A stretch of DNA of 62,424 nucleotides from Natronospirillum sp. (GCF_022565775.1 NZ_JAIUMC010000009.1:1-62424); one strand, 5' to 3'. Positions 48,202 through 59,974 are shown, counted from the stretch's first letter. Program-made: numbers and translations. The notes: generated by a model not told the origin, from the letters alone.

Positions 48202-50053
48202 CGTGGTCCAGATAGGTGCTGTCGTCCATGCCTTCGCGCAGCCACTGCATGAAGTCCCGGGAAGCCGCCTCATCCAGCCCCGAGGCGCTGACCTGATCTT
48301 CCAGCGCCTGCAACAGGGTATCCGGGTCGAAATTGACGAAACTCAGCACCCGGCGCACGCTGTCGCCATGCTGCATGTTGTGCAACTCCATCTTGCCCTC
48401 TTCATCCAGCAGTACATCAACTGAATTGGTATCACCAAACAGGTTGTGCAGGTCACCCAGTATTTCCTGATAGGCACCCACCAGGAAGAACCCCAGCAGC
48501 CCGCTGTCGGTGTCCAGTGGAGGGCAGGGCAGTGTTGATTCAACACCTTCATCGTCAACATAGTGGTCGATACGGCCATCCGAGTCACAGGTGATGTCCC
48601 GCACTACAGCCCGGCGCAACGGCTGCTGTTCCAGGTTCTGAAGAGGTACTACCGGAAACACCTGGTCAACACCCCAGGCGTCGGGCAGTGACTGGAAGAG
48701 GGAAAAGTTGGCAAAGACACGGTCCGCCATCTGTTCATTCAACTCGTCCAGTATTACCCGGTGCGGGCGACGGGCCGGGTTCAGGCGCTTCATCAGGGAC
48801 AGTGCAGTGGCGCGCAATACCTGCTCGCCGTCCGCCCTCTGCGCCAGATTGACCTGTCCGAGCGCAAAGGCCTGATTGATTTCCGTGGAATAGGTCACCA
48901 GGTCATGATGGATTTCCACCAGGCTGCGCGCCCGGTCATCCAGGGTCTGGTAGTTCCGCCAGATATCGTGCAGTAGAAGCGGACTGTCCGGATCAGGCGC
49001 ACTGACCTCGTCTTCCCTCGGGCGCTCCACCCCAATCACATTGGTCAGCAGTACGGCGTGGTGGGCCGTCATGGCGCGACCCGATTCGGAGATGATATCC
49101 GGCTGCGGCAGGTCGTTTGCCAGCGCAGCATCCCGGAAGGCATGCACCACGCGCTTGGCATATTCATCCAGTGAATAATTGATCGAGCAGGTGCTGCGTG
49201 AAGCCGTGCCCTCATAGTCCACACCCAGGCCGCCACCCACATCGACGACCTCTATGGGCACACCCAGCAGGCGCAGCTCACTGTAGAAGCGAGCCGCTTC
49301 GCGCAGGCCGACCTGAATATCCTGGATATTGGCAATCTGGCTGCCCAGATGAAAATGCAGCAACTGAAAGCTGTCCAGAACCTTGTGTTGGCGCAGTTGC
49401 TCGACCGTGTGCAGAATTTCACTGGCGGAGAGACCGAATTTCGATTTGGGGCCACCCGTATCCTGCCAGTTGCCCTTGCCGATGGTCGACAGCCGAGCGC
49501 GAACGCCGATACGCGGTTTTACGCCAAGTTCGCGCGCCACAGACAGGACGTCATTCAGTTCACTGCTTTTTTCCAGCACCAGAAACACCTTGTGCCCCAG
49601 ACGCTGACCGACCAGCGCCAGGCGGATATAGTCCCGGTCCTTGTAGCCATTGCAGACAATGGTGGAGCGCCCCGGCTCTGAGAGGGCCAGCACCGCCAGC
49701 AGCTCGGGCTTGCTGCCGGCCTCCAGCCCCATGTGGCCGTCCAGCGCCGCTTTCTGACCCCGCACTATCTCGCGCACCACCCCAAACTGCTGATTCACCT
49801 TGATCGGATAGACCGGGGTAAATCGGCCGTGATAGTTCTCCAGCGCTATGGCGCGCTGAAAACTGTCGACCAGAGAGTGCACCCGGTCATGCAGAATATG
49901 AGGGAACCTGACCAGCACCGGTAGCGATAACCCCTGCTCCCGCAGCGCAGTGATAATGGCGGGCAGACTGACCTGATGCCCTGTTTTCGGATCAAGAGCG
50001 GCCACATCGCCTTCCGGTGTGACGCCGAAGTAGCCAGCGCTCCAGCGGTCCAT
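48191..50053 (-). CDS. speA: Biosynthetic arginine decarboxylase, N-terminus probably frameshifted
   Basis: PLP enzyme converting arginine to agmatine for polyamine synthesis. 620 residues from the first in-frame ATG, with the PLP lysine in YPIKVNQQ, the GLEAGSKPELLAV and KSKFGLSA regions, DVGGGLGVDYEG, ESGRAMTAHH and the C-terminal GYQEI-like MVGAYQEI-type segment (FFLVGAYQEILGDLHNLFGDT). Codons upstream of 50053 continue the family homology (WTATDSLHLYN) but offer no in-frame start. An ATG with a good AAGG site at 50094 is out of frame by one base across a five-C run. The natural protein may thus begin MPPWTATDS, with one C missing here. Transcribed convergently with glpX. Confidence 0.93.
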   Translation of the reverse strand: MDRWSAGYFGVTPEGDVAALDPKTGHQVSLPAIITALREQGLSLPVLVRFPHILHDRVHSLVDSFQRAIALENYHGRFTPVYPIKVNQQFGVVREIVRGQKAALDGHMGLEAGSKPELLAVLALSEPGRSTIVCNGYKDRDYIRLALVGQRLGHKVFLVLEKSSELNDVLSVARELGVKPRIGVRARLSTIGKGNWQDTGGPKSKFGLSASEILHTVEQLRQHKVLDSFQLLHFHLGSQIANIQDIQVGLREAARFYSELRLLGVPIEVVDVGGGLGVDYEGTASRSTCSINYSLDEYAKRVVHAFRDAALANDLPQPDIISESGRAMTAHHAVLLTNVIGVERPREDEVSAPDPDSPLLLHDIWRNYQTLDDRARSLVEIHHDLVTYSTEINQAFALGQVNLAQRADGEQVLRATALSLMKRLNPARRPHRVILDELNEQMADRVFANFSLFQSLPDAWGVDQVFPVVPLQNLEQQPLRRAVVRDITCDSDGRIDHYVDDEGVESTLPCPPLDTDSGLLGFFLVGAYQEILGDLHNLFGDTNSVDVLLDEEGKMELHNMQHGDSVRRVLSFVNFDPDTLLQALEDQVSASGLDEAASRDFMQWLREGMDDSTYLDHGDP

Positions 50054-50130
50054 GTTGTAGAGGTGCAGACTGTCGGTGGCGGTCCAGGGGGCATAACGGG
50101 AAACCTTAAGAATTTTGAGTTGCTTGAGTG

Positions 50131-50266
50131 GACAGTAGACGGTCGACAGTAAAGGGACCCAGCCCAGTTTCTGTTCGCAGACAGCACTTTCGTCCTGGTG
50201 TTGCCAGAAAGCAGAACTGTTACCTGTATGCTGTTCACTGTCATCTGTCGACTGTCCTCTGTCGAC
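50131..50266. repeat. Imperfect inverted CTGTCGAC repeats
   Basis: The 20 bases at 50131-50150 match the reverse complement of 50244-50263 at 16 positions. The right copy also repeats internally (CTGTCGAC at 50245-50252 and 50259-50266). Some 93 bases separate the two arms. They may be operators for a dimeric regulator or a repeat family. Confidence 0.5.
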
Positions 50267-50276
50267 TCAACAAAAC

Positions 50277-50304
50277 CTTGAATTCCTGATCCCCACCCCC
50301 ATTA
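50277..50304 (+). promoter_or_regulatory. Sigma-32 heat-shock promoter of htpG
   Basis: CTTGAA (50277-50282) and CCCCATTA (50297-50304) are separated by 14 bases, matching the sigma-32 consensus CTTGAA-N13-17-CCCCAT. Transcription would start near 50312, about 50 bases before the htpG ATG. Heat-shock control of htpG by sigma-32 is established in E. coli. Confidence 0.75.
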
Positions 50305-50361
50305 CCCATGCCATTGCAAAACTTGTTCAACTGATCCCAGAACATGAGGATGGACGGCATC

Positions 50362-52290
50362 ATGACAACGGCAACCACCGAAAAGCGAGAATTTCAGACC
50401 GAGGTCAAGCAGCTTCTGCACCTGATGGTGCACTCCCTGTACAGCAACAAGGAGATTTTCCTGCGCGAACTGATCTCCAATGCGTCCGATGCGGCCGACA
50501 AACTGGCCTTTGCGGCCCTGGAAGACGACAGTCTTTACGAGAATGACGGCGATCTGCGTATCCGTATCGATTTTGATGAAAAGAAAAAGACGCTGACGCT
50601 GACCGACAACGGCATCGGCATGACGCATGATGAGGTGGTGTCCAATCTCGGTACCATTGCGCGCTCCGGCACTGCCGAGTTCCTGCAGCAACTCAGCGGC
50701 GATCGGCAGAAGGACTCCCGCCTGATCGGTCAGTTCGGTGTGGGCTTCTACAGTGCTTTCATTGTTGCGGACAAGGTAGAAGTGCGCACCCGAAAAGCGG
50801 GCACTGCGCCTGCTGAGGGTGTCTTCTGGTCCAGTGAGGGCAGCGGCGAGTTTGAAGTCGGACAGGTGGAGAAAGCCGAGCGCGGCACCGAGGTAAAGCT
50901 GTTCCTGAAGAAGGAAGAGAAAGAGTTCCTCGATGAGTGGCGCCTGCGCAATCTGGTCGGCAAATACAGCGATCATATTTCCGTGCCGGTGATGATGGAA
51001 GTTCGCGACTACGAGGCAGAAGCCGCAGAAAAAGGGGACGACGAAGAGAAGAAGGTCGACCCGAAATACAAGCTGGAAAAGGTCAACACCGCCACCGCAC
51101 TCTGGACACGCGACAAGTCCGATATCTCGGAAGAGGAATACCAGTCCTTCTACAAGCACATTTCGCATGATTTCAACGATGCGCTGACCTGGAGTCACAA
51201 CCGGGTGGAGGGTAAGCTCAATTACACCTCATTGCTCTATGTGCCGGGCAAGGCGCCCTTTGACCTCTGGAACCGTGATGCGCAGCGCGGCCTGAAGCTT
51301 TATGTGCAGCGTGTCTTCATCATGGACGACGCGGAGCAGTTCCTGCCCCTGTATCTGCGCTTCATGAAGGGTGTGATCGACAGCAATGACCTGTCACTCA
51401 ACGTTTCGCGCGAGATCCTGCAGAACGACAAGACCGTAAGCTCCCTGAAGACAGCTCTGACCAAGCGCACACTGGACATGCTGGAGAAGCTGGCCAAGAA
51501 GAAGCCGGAGCAGTACCAGGCGTTCTGGGACGAATTCGGACAGGTGCTTAAAGAAGGTCCGGCAGAAGATTTTGCCAACCGCGAGAAGGTCGCCGGCCTG
51601 CTGCGTTTCGCCACCACACAGACCGGGGAAGAAGCCCAGAGTGTGGCGCTCAAAGACTATGTGGAGCGGATGAAAGACGGCCAGAAAGCCATCTACTATG
51701 TAGCGGCGGATTCGCACAAGGCCGCGCTGGGCAGCCCACACCTCGAGGTGTTCCGCAAGAAGGGCATTGAAGTGCTGCTGTTGTCGGATCGCGTTGACGA
51801 ATGGCTGATGGGTCATTTGAACGAGTTTGACGAGAAGCCGTTCCAGGACATCGCCAAGGGTGAACTGGATCTGGGCGATCTGGAAGATGAGGCCGAAAAG
51901 AAGCAGCACGAAGAGACCGACAAGGCCTTCCAAAGCCTGACCGGCCAGATCGCCAAGGAACTCGAGGATGACGTCAAGGAGGTGCGCACCACCCATCGTC
52001 TGACCGACTCCCCAGCCTGTCTGGTGGTGGGTGAGCATGACATGGGTGCTCAGATGCAGCGTCTGCTGGAGGCGGCCGGGCAGCAGGTGCCGGCCAGCAA
52101 GCCGATTCTTGAAATCAACCCGGAGCACCCACTGATTCAGCGCCTGAACACGGAAACCGACGAAGCCCGCAGCCGTGAGCTGATCAGTGTGGTCTACGAG
52201 CAGGCTCGACTGGCCGGGGGCGATGGACTGAAAGATCCCGCAGCCTATGTGCAGCGTATCAACCGGCTGCTTCTGGACCTCGCACGATAA
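50362..52290 (+). CDS. htpG: Hsp90-family chaperone HtpG
   Basis: ATP-dependent cytosolic chaperone. 642 residues with the N-terminal GHKL ATPase domain ([39 protein letters not shown]), the middle domain, with the catalytic-loop arginine in LNVSREILQ, and a C-terminal dimerisation domain. An acidic, Lys/Glu-rich linker lies near 220-235. ATG 50362 is chosen because [19 protein letters not shown] matches the family; an ATG at 50344 is also possible. Preceded by a sigma-32 promoter. Confidence 0.97.
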   Translation: MTTATTEKREFQTEVKQLLHLMVHSLYSNKEIFLRELISNASDAADKLAFAALEDDSLYENDGDLRIRIDFDEKKKTLTLTDNGIGMTHDEVVSNLGTIARSGTAEFLQQLSGDRQKDSRLIGQFGVGFYSAFIVADKVEVRTRKAGTAPAEGVFWSSEGSGEFEVGQVEKAERGTEVKLFLKKEEKEFLDEWRLRNLVGKYSDHISVPVMMEVRDYEAEAAEKGDDEEKKVDPKYKLEKVNTATALWTRDKSDISEEEYQSFYKHISHDFNDALTWSHNRVEGKLNYTSLLYVPGKAPFDLWNRDAQRGLKLYVQRVFIMDDAEQFLPLYLRFMKGVIDSNDLSLNVSREILQNDKTVSSLKTALTKRTLDMLEKLAKKKPEQYQAFWDEFGQVLKEGPAEDFANREKVAGLLRFATTQTGEEAQSVALKDYVERMKDGQKAIYYVAADSHKAALGSPHLEVFRKKGIEVLLLSDRVDEWLMGHLNEFDEKPFQDIAKGELDLGDLEDEAEKKQHEETDKAFQSLTGQIAKELEDDVKEVRTTHRLTDSPACLVVGEHDMGAQMQRLLEAAGQQVPASKPILEINPEHPLIQRLNTETDEARSRELISVVYEQARLAGGDGLKDPAAYVQRINRLLLDLAR

Positions 52291-52307
52291 TTACGCAAGG
52301 CCACGCA

Positions 52308-52335
52308 CAACGGGGGATGAATTTATCCCCCGTTG
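52308..52335 (+). terminator. Strong hairpin after htpG
   Basis: CAACGGGGGAT (52308-52318) pairs perfectly with ATCCCCCGTTG (52325-52335) around a six-base loop, 18 bases after the htpG stop. No T-run follows, so it may stabilise the 3' end or terminate only partly. The next gene starts 35 bases later. Confidence 0.6.
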
Positions 52336-52369
52336 CCGGTAAAATGCGCCGCAACCTCAAGGAGTTTCT

Positions 52370-52939
52370 GTGCGGATGCTGAAATCAATGACTCGTGTCG
52401 CGCTCGCGGCACTGGCTCTGGGCTGGTCTGTACCGGCACTGGCTGGTGGCTCAGTGGATATTGCCCTGACCAATGAATCCATTCGTGGTGAACACGGTGC
52501 CGTAAGAGCAGGCACCGCCGCCTATCTGACGGTGGGCGGCTGGTATCATTTGGAGAACGGCCAGATGGGCCATGTGGGTTTCCACGCCATCGACCCAAAC
52601 AACACCCGTCCGGAACTGGTAGCCGGCCTGGGTGGCAAGGGCTTTCTGTTCAAGACACCCGGCTTTGATACCAGTGCAGCGGTTGGCCTCGGCGGTTTCG
52701 TGCGTTATCAGCCGGACAATTTTCAGGGGTTCGGTGGCGAACTCGCTGCCTATTACTCGCCACCTGTGCTTGCCTTCTCCAGCCTTGAGCAGTTCTATGA
52801 CCTGCAGGCGCGCCTGTCATACGAAGTGCTTCCTCAGGGCCGGGTGTTCGTGGGCTACAGTCACCTGCAGGCGGACTATGACGATGCCGATGTAGAGCTG
52901 GACTCCTCATTTACCATCGGATTTCGAGTTCGCTACTGA
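52370..52939 (+). CDS. YfaZ-like outer-membrane beta-barrel protein
   Basis: A 189-residue exported protein. Signal peptide ending PALA, followed by alternating beta strands with Gly/aromatic patterns (YLTVGGWYHL, GLGGFVRYQP, GRVFVGYSHLQ) and a C-terminal FTIGFRVRY ending in an aromatic residue, as in outer-membrane barrels. Matches the YfaZ family by length and pattern; the function is unknown. GTG 52370 lies 5 bases after AAGGAG, with ATG 52376 as alternative. Confidence 0.8.
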   Translation: MRMLKSMTRVALAALALGWSVPALAGGSVDIALTNESIRGEHGAVRAGTAAYLTVGGWYHLENGQMGHVGFHAIDPNNTRPELVAGLGGKGFLFKTPGFDTSAAVGLGGFVRYQPDNFQGFGGELAAYYSPPVLAFSSLEQFYDLQARLSYEVLPQGRVFVGYSHLQADYDDADVELDSSFTIGFRVRY

Positions 52940-52941
52940 CC

Positions 52942-53394
52942 GTGCGCTCTGTTCACAGATTGCTTTACCGGTTTGACTGTCTGCAGCAGGTGACGACGCA
53001 AGACAGCGGCAGCGAAAAAGCCCTTTCAGACGCCCGACGGCTCCTGCTCTGGCGTGCCTACGTTGGCCTACTGCAGTCTTTGGCCGAGGTCTACCGGGTA
53101 CGGCCTGATGCGGCTCTGGACCCTGCCAGTGAACAGACCTGGCTGCAGTCGCTGGCCGAGTTCAATCCACAAATGGCAGAGTTGTTGCTGATCGAGCAGG
53201 CGCGAGCAGACCAGAACCACTGGCTGCATGCACTGGTCCAGTGGTGGCGGGGTTACTGGCAGGCAGCGCAGACGACGCCAGCCAGCTCCGAACGAATCAA
53301 CCTGACCGGGACCGAGGTCGATTGGGCACTGGATGCCCGAAACGGCCTTGCCGCCTGGGCAACTGAGCTGGCGAAATACAGCCAGACCAATTGA
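52942..53394 (+). CDS. Conserved hypothetical protein, DUF6586-like
   Basis: A 150-residue helical, Trp/Leu/Gln-rich soluble protein beginning 2 bases after the yfaZ-like gene with a GTG codon. Segments such as LLLWRAYVGLLQSLAEVYRV and NHWLHALVQWWRGYW suggest a helical bundle. It resembles the small pseudomonad family DUF6586 in size and pattern, but that assignment is tentative. Co-transcribed with its neighbours. Confidence 0.72.
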   Translation: MRSVHRLLYRFDCLQQVTTQDSGSEKALSDARRLLLWRAYVGLLQSLAEVYRVRPDAALDPASEQTWLQSLAEFNPQMAELLLIEQARADQNHWLHALVQWWRGYWQAAQTTPASSERINLTGTEVDWALDARNGLAAWATELAKYSQTN

Positions 53395-53404
53395 GAGGTA
53401 TTAC

Positions 53405-53662
53405 ATGTACTGGGAAATCGTCGAATTGGAAGATGGCGCCATTGCTCTGGTCCGCGAGGATGAAGATGAACCCGTGCTGACCATCGGTTTTTCCGATGAA
53501 GCCAGAGAGCGCCTGGCGAGTAACCACATGGAGGTGGCCAAGGCGATGATAGGTGCCGGTATGGATGCGGTGGAGCATTTCACCATGCTGGAAGAAGAGT
53601 CTGATAGTGCTGATGAAGAGCTGTTGCTGGATGACCGGGACAGTCATACGGTGGTGCACTGA
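53405..53662 (+). CDS. Small acidic conserved hypothetical protein
   Basis: An 85-residue protein, MYWEIVELEDGAIALVRED..., with an N-terminal beta hairpin rich in Glu/Asp, a central helix (ARERLASNHMEVAKAMIGAGMDAVE) and a very acidic tail. GAGAGG lies 7 bases before ATG 53405. It follows the DUF6586-like gene by 10 bases. Unknown function; similar small proteins occur in pseudomonads. Confidence 0.8.
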   Translation: MYWEIVELEDGAIALVREDEDEPVLTIGFSDEARERLASNHMEVAKAMIGAGMDAVEHFTMLEEESDSADEELLLDDRDSHTVVH

Positions 53663-53677
53663 GCCGGAGATGCCGGC

Positions 53678-54877
53678 TCAGACGTCGTCACCGTCCGCAC
53701 GCTCCAGAGAACCACTGAGCAGCAGAACGTTCAACGTCCGCCTGGCGCTGTCTGACTGACTCGCTGCCCACAGGCTTTGCCAGCGCCAGCGGTTGCCGTT
53801 CAACAACAGGTCAATCAGCGGTCGGTCTGATTCTTCCAGTACAAAAGCCCTGCCGTTAACATACAGGCGCGTTCCCCAGGCCGTCATGCGGGTGGGCAGG
53901 GCGCCGCGTACCATGACATCTTCCGCCATATCGCCCATCTGATTTGCTGCATCTGCCTCGAGTTGATTTTCCGTACCCTGCCAGTCAAACAGATCATATT
54001 TGTTCTGCGTCATGTAGGCACCCAGCCAGTCCGCCAGAACCTCATCCCGCGCTGCGGTGCGTGTCAGCAGTCCGCGCAGGCGGTCCAGGCTGGCTGCACT
54101 CAGCCGTCTGTCAGTGGCTTCTGCCGGAGAGATGTTCGCGTCGGAATAGCGCAGAAACTCGATGTCGTCTTCCAGCTCCGCGCGCAGCGCCAGCCCGTGC
54201 AGGGCTTCATAGGCATCCGGGGCGCGAAAGCCGACAGACCAGGTCATGCAGGTATCCAGAGCAACGCCGTGGTGGGCATAGCGCGGAGGCAGGTAGAGCA
54301 TGTCCCCGGGTGCCAGGTCCCAGACCTGTGTCGGTTCGGGTATTCCCTGACGCAGAATGCGCAACGGGGCGCCTTCGATGATGGGGGTGTCCGGGTCGCA
54401 AGGGGCGCCCACTGTCCAGCGTCGATGACCTTCCACCTGCAGCAGAAAGACATCATATTGATCGTAATGCGGTCCGACACTGCCCTGGTCCGGGGCTATA
54501 CTGATCATGATGTCATCCAGTCGCCACGCGGGCAGGAATTTGAACTCCGACAGCAGCTGGCTGACCTCGGGCACCCACTGATCCACCGCCTGCACCAGCA
54601 GACTCCAGTGGGACGCTGGCAGACTGGTCAGGTCCTGTTCACTGAACGGGCCGTGGCGCACGGTCCATGGCTGCCTGGCGCCCGGTGTCTCCGTCACCAG
54701 ACGGCTCTCGATCGAGTCCTCCAGCGCCAGCCCGGCCACTTCATCCGTGCTGATGCCAGGCTTGAAGTCAGGCAGCGCCTGTCGGAACAGGAGTGGTTTC
54801 TGCTGCCAGTAGTCGCGCAGGAACTCCGCCTGTGACAGGCTACCGAACAGCAGTTGTTCCCGGGCGTTATCGGTCAT
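53678..54877 (-). CDS. roxA: 50S ribosomal protein L16 arginine hydroxylase RoxA (YcfD)
   Basis: A 2-oxoglutarate/Fe(II) oxygenase of the JmjC/cupin class that hydroxylates an arginine of ribosomal protein L16. 398 residues: the JmjC core has SVGPHYDQYDVFLLQVEGHRRW with the His-x-Asp iron ligands and YAHHGVA with the distal His. A C-terminal winged-helix region follows. ATG 54877 lies 7 bases after the purB stop. In E. coli ycfD sits near the same gene set. Confidence 0.93.
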   Translation of the reverse strand: MTDNAREQLLFGSLSQAEFLRDYWQQKPLLFRQALPDFKPGISTDEVAGLALEDSIESRLVTETPGARQPWTVRHGPFSEQDLTSLPASHWSLLVQAVDQWVPEVSQLLSEFKFLPAWRLDDIMISIAPDQGSVGPHYDQYDVFLLQVEGHRRWTVGAPCDPDTPIIEGAPLRILRQGIPEPTQVWDLAPGDMLYLPPRYAHHGVALDTCMTWSVGFRAPDAYEALHGLALRAELEDDIEFLRYSDANISPAEATDRRLSAASLDRLRGLLTRTAARDEVLADWLGAYMTQNKYDLFDWQGTENQLEADAANQMGDMAEDVMVRGALPTRMTAWGTRLYVNGRAFVLEESDRPLIDLLLNGNRWRWQSLWAASQSDSARRTLNVLLLSGSLERADGDDV

Positions 54878-54884
54878 CAGGCGT

Positions 54885-56964
<2,080 letters not shown>

Positions 56965-56965
56965 A

Positions 56966-58096
56966 TCAGCGCCAAGCCTCCTCAATGACGCCGCCACCCA
57001 GGCAGACGTCTCCGTGATAAATGACAGCGGACTGACCGGGCGTAACGGCCCGCTGTGGCTCTGCAAACTCTATGGTGTAGCCTGTTTCCGTGGGAACAAG
57101 GCGGCAGGGCTGGTCTGCCTGACGATACCGGTGCTTGCAGGTCATTGGCAAGGTAAGGTCGGGCTCTTCACCACTGATCCAGAACAGGTCACTCACTCTG
57201 GCCTGTCGCGTATAAAGCAGGGGGTGGTCAATGCCCTGAACGGCAATCAGCACATTGTTGTCCAGGTCCTTGTCCGCGGCAAACCAGGGGGCTTCAGGAT
57301 AGTTTTTCAGGCCGCCTATGCCCAGACCCTGTCGCTGACCAATGGTGTAATACATCAGGCCGGCGTGCTCGCCAATCACATCACCCTCCGGTGTCTTGAT
57401 CAGGCCGGGCTGGGCGGGCAGATACTGCTTCAGAAAATCACTGAAACGGCGCTCTCCGATAAAGCAGATTCCGGTACTGTCTTTTTTGTCATGGGTTACC
57501 AGGCCTTCCTCTTCCGCAAGCTGTCGCACCACCGGCTTGTCCAGTTCGCCGACCGGAAAGAAGGTTAGTGCCAGTTGCTCGTGACCGACCTGATGCAGAA
57601 AGTAGGACTGGTCCTTGTTGCGATCAAGCCCTTTGCGCAGACAGGCCCGCCCGGACTGATCGGCACCCCGTTGCACATAGTGGCCGGTGGCAATCATGTC
57701 GGCGCCGAGCACCCGGGCATAATCAAGAAAGGCTTTGAACTTGATTTCCCGGTTGCACAGTATATCCGGGTTGGGTGTTCTGCCCGCTTTGTATTCAGCC
57801 AGGAAGTGCTCGAATACATTGTCCCAGTACTCGGCGGCAAAGTTGGCACTGTGCAGCGTTATGCCGAGTCGGTCGCAGACTGACTGGGCATCGGCCAGAT
57901 CCTCCTTGGCCGTACAGTATTCGGTGCCATCGTCTTCTTCCCAGTTCTTCATGAACAGGCCTTCCACCTGATAGCCCTGGCGCTGCAGCAGCAGGGCGCT
58001 CACAGATGAATCGACGCCGCCTGACATGCCGACGATAACCCTGGTGTCATCTGGGTGAGGTCTGGGATCGGGCATTTCAGCCGTAATTGTTTTCAT
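56966..58096 (-). CDS. mnmA: tRNA-specific 2-thiouridylase MnmA
   Basis: Makes 2-thiouridine at wobble position 34 of Lys, Glu and Gln tRNAs. 376 residues with PP-loop SGGVDSS (25-31), catalytic cysteines C114 (ILCNREIKF) and C211 ([10 protein letters not shown]), and the GHYVQR segment. The start at 58096 overlaps the nudJ end by 20 bases; an alternative ATG is 7 codons later. Confidence 0.96.
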   Translation of the reverse strand: MKTITAEMPDPRPHPDDTRVIVGMSGGVDSSVSALLLQRQGYQVEGLFMKNWEEDDGTEYCTAKEDLADAQSVCDRLGITLHSANFAAEYWDNVFEHFLAEYKAGRTPNPDILCNREIKFKAFLDYARVLGADMIATGHYVQRGADQSGRACLRKGLDRNKDQSYFLHQVGHEQLALTFFPVGELDKPVVRQLAEEEGLVTHDKKDSTGICFIGERRFSDFLKQYLPAQPGLIKTPEGDVIGEHAGLMYYTIGQRQGLGIGGLKNYPEAPWFAADKDLDNNVLIAVQGIDHPLLYTRQARVSDLFWISGEEPDLTLPMTCKHRYRQADQPCRLVPTETGYTIEFAEPQRAVTPGQSAVIYHGDVCLGGGVIEEAWR

Positions 58097-58529
58097 GGAT
58101 CAGCGAGAGCGGATAGGCCTGACCGGCCAGATCATCCTCAATCAATTTCAAGACCAGCGGCGAGCGCAGCTCACCCCGGTGATGGAGCGCCTTGATCTCT
58201 TTCAGCGTCAGCCAGTGAACGGCGACAACGTCCTGATCCAGCGGATTTCCGGTTTCTTCGAGTGCCTCTGCGGCAAGACCGAACCGGTAGTAGGTTGTAC
58301 CATTGGGCGCCTCATACACATAAACACCGACCAGGTGAGACGCGCGGATCTGCCAGCGCGACTCTTCCAGAGTCTCGCGCAGGCAGGCAGCCACAATGGT
58401 TTCACCACTCTCCACATGTCCGGCAGGCTGGTTGTAAACTTTGCGCCCGTCGTACACTTCTTCGACGATCAGGTAACGGTCTTTGCGTCGGACCAGGGCG
58501 GCCACTGTAATATGGGGTTGAAACGTCAT
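58077..58529 (-). CDS. nudJ: Nudix hydrolase NudJ
   Basis: A 150-residue phosphatase of the Nudix family (E. coli NudJ acts on thiamine pyrimidine pyrophosphate and nucleoside di/triphosphates). The Nudix box runs from G37 through E43 to RETLEES (51-57). [10 protein letters not shown] and the [13 protein letters not shown] strand are NudJ-like. First gene of nudJ-mnmA-hflD-purB-roxA. Confidence 0.93.
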   Translation of the reverse strand: MTFQPHITVAALVRRKDRYLIVEEVYDGRKVYNQPAGHVESGETIVAACLRETLEESRWQIRASHLVGVYVYEAPNGTTYYRFGLAAEALEETGNPLDQDVVAVHWLTLKEIKALHHRGELRSPLVLKLIEDDLAGQAYPLSLIHENNYG

Positions 58530-58624
58530 GCCTGAGTACCCGAAAAATGGGACGGCATGGTAACTGAAAGCCGTCCGTTTTGAAACCAGCAGGCTGCAAC
58601 AGCACCGCCCCGTTTATCCTTTGA

Positions 58625-59668
58625 TTATCCTTCGTCCTGCTGACCCGACGCGGACGCCTGGGGCGTCGCCGGGTCAGGTAGCAGAAAATCTTCCACGATT
58701 TGTGCCAACTCGCGGACATAGCGGCCCCCGGGGGAGGGCGGGTTGGGCGAGGAGGTGACCACAATAGTCAATTCGAGCTCGGGTATTACCCACAGGACCT
58801 GGCCACCGTATCCTCTGCCATAGTAGGCGCGATGGCCGCCCAGTTCGGTAATGAACCAGCCGTAACCATACAGGTCTCCGCTCCACCGTGAAGTGCCTCT
58901 TGGCTGCCAGGACAAATCTACCCAGTGTGGGTCAAGAACCTGTCGCCCGCCAATGCTGCCGCCCTGGCGGTACATTTCGCCGAAGCGCAAAAGCGCCCGG
59001 GGTGACATCAACATATCGTTGCCGCCAAAGTAGATACCCTGTGGGTCTCTCAGCCACTGCGGAATGCGCACGTTCAGCGGCTCCGACAGCCATTGCTGCG
59101 CCAGTTGCCATGTCGTCTGGCCCGAGGCATCCGTCAGTGCCGCCGACAGCAAATGGGAGCTGCCGGTCGAATACAGCCGCTCATCACCCGGATCGGCCAC
59201 GAATTCCCTTGACAGCACATAGCTGACCCAGTTGTCACTGATTACCCAACGCGCATAGTTGTTGCCCGATGTGCGCTGCAGGCCAGCCTGCATGGACAAC
59301 AGGTTGCCCACGGTAATGTCGTCGACCTGAGGATCTGCATTGGCGGGCACCCGATTGCTCAGCAGGTCGACAACAGGCTGATCGACGGACTCGATCACCC
59401 CTTCTTCAATAGCCTTGCCGACCAGTGCCGAGAGGATGGTCTTGGAAACAGATTTGATGTTGACCGGCTCGAAGGGGCCCGGACCGCCCCAGGTTTCCTC
59501 GAAGAATATCTCCCCCTGATGCGCCGCAATCACGGTATGCAGTCGGTTGTATTGACTGAAGGCTTGGCGGGCCTGTTCCGGGTCGGTTCCCGCCGGCGCA
59601 GCCCAGGCGGAAGTGACGCTCAGGCCAGCGAGCGCGAGAGTGAGCAGGGTGGTTCGAAGCTGATTCAC
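58625..59668 (-). CDS. Exported serine hydrolase of the beta-lactamase (class C) fold
   Basis: A 347-residue protein with a signal peptide ending SAWA. The SxxK motif is S73-V-S-K76 (nucleophile S73), the second motif is YSTG in place of YxN, and the third is a GYGGQ segment in place of KTG. This pattern is typical of the broad class-C-related esterase/peptidase group rather than of true AmpC enzymes, so antibiotic resistance should not be assumed. The substrate is unknown. Confidence 0.88.
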   Translation of the reverse strand: MNQLRTTLLTLALAGLSVTSAWAAPAGTDPEQARQAFSQYNRLHTVIAAHQGEIFFEETWGGPGPFEPVNIKSVSKTILSALVGKAIEEGVIESVDQPVVDLLSNRVPANADPQVDDITVGNLLSMQAGLQRTSGNNYARWVISDNWVSYVLSREFVADPGDERLYSTGSSHLLSAALTDASGQTTWQLAQQWLSEPLNVRIPQWLRDPQGIYFGGNDMLMSPRALLRFGEMYRQGGSIGGRQVLDPHWVDLSWQPRGTSRWSGDLYGYGWFITELGGHRAYYGRGYGGQVLWVIPELELTIVVTSSPNPPSPGGRYVRELAQIVEDFLLPDPATPQASASGQQDEG

Positions 59669-59686
59669 TGAATGCAGTCTCCAGAG

Positions 59687-59974
59687 TCAGTTGCGGGTAT
59701 CGAAGCGGGCTTTCTGTTCAGCACTGGCTTCGGTCTGGTAGCGGGATTTCCACGTCTCGTAAGGCATACCATAAACGGTTTCCCGAGCGCTCTCCTTGTC
59801 CAGTTCTATACCCTTTTTTGCAGCCGCTTCCGCATACCACTTGCTCAGGCAATTGCGGCAAAAGCCGGCAAGATTCATCAAATCGATGTTTTGTACATCC
59901 TTGCGGCTGTCCAGATGCTCCAACAGGCGCCGGAACACGGCCGCCTCGACTTCAGTTTGTGTCTTGTCATCCAC
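59687..59974 (-). CDS. DUF1244 protein
   Basis: A 95-residue protein of the DUF1244 family, recognised from VFRRLLEHLDSRKDVQNIDLMNLAGFCRNCLSKWY. CRNC supplies two close cysteines that may bind metal. The C-terminal YGMPYETWKSRYQ block is also typical. Function unknown. First gene of a minus-strand pair with the serine hydrolase. Confidence 0.9.
   Translation of the reverse strand: MDDKTQTEVEAAVFRRLLEHLDSRKDVQNIDLMNLAGFCRNCLSKWYAEAAAKKGIELDKESARETVYGMPYETWKSRYQTEASAEQKARFDTRN

Larger units (their letters stand above)
50054..50361. other. speA-htpG divergent intergenic region
   Basis: These 308 bases hold the probable missing N-terminal codons of speA (50054-50094), an imperfect inverted repeat built from CTGTCGAC units, and a heat-shock promoter for htpG, each described separately. 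No additional gene is evident. Confidence 0.7.

Noticed and set aside
58625-59668. Possible beta-lactamase resistance gene
   Set aside because: SxxK is present but the other motifs (YSTG, GYGGQ) fit the wide class-C-related esterase/peptidase group, so resistance cannot be claimed.
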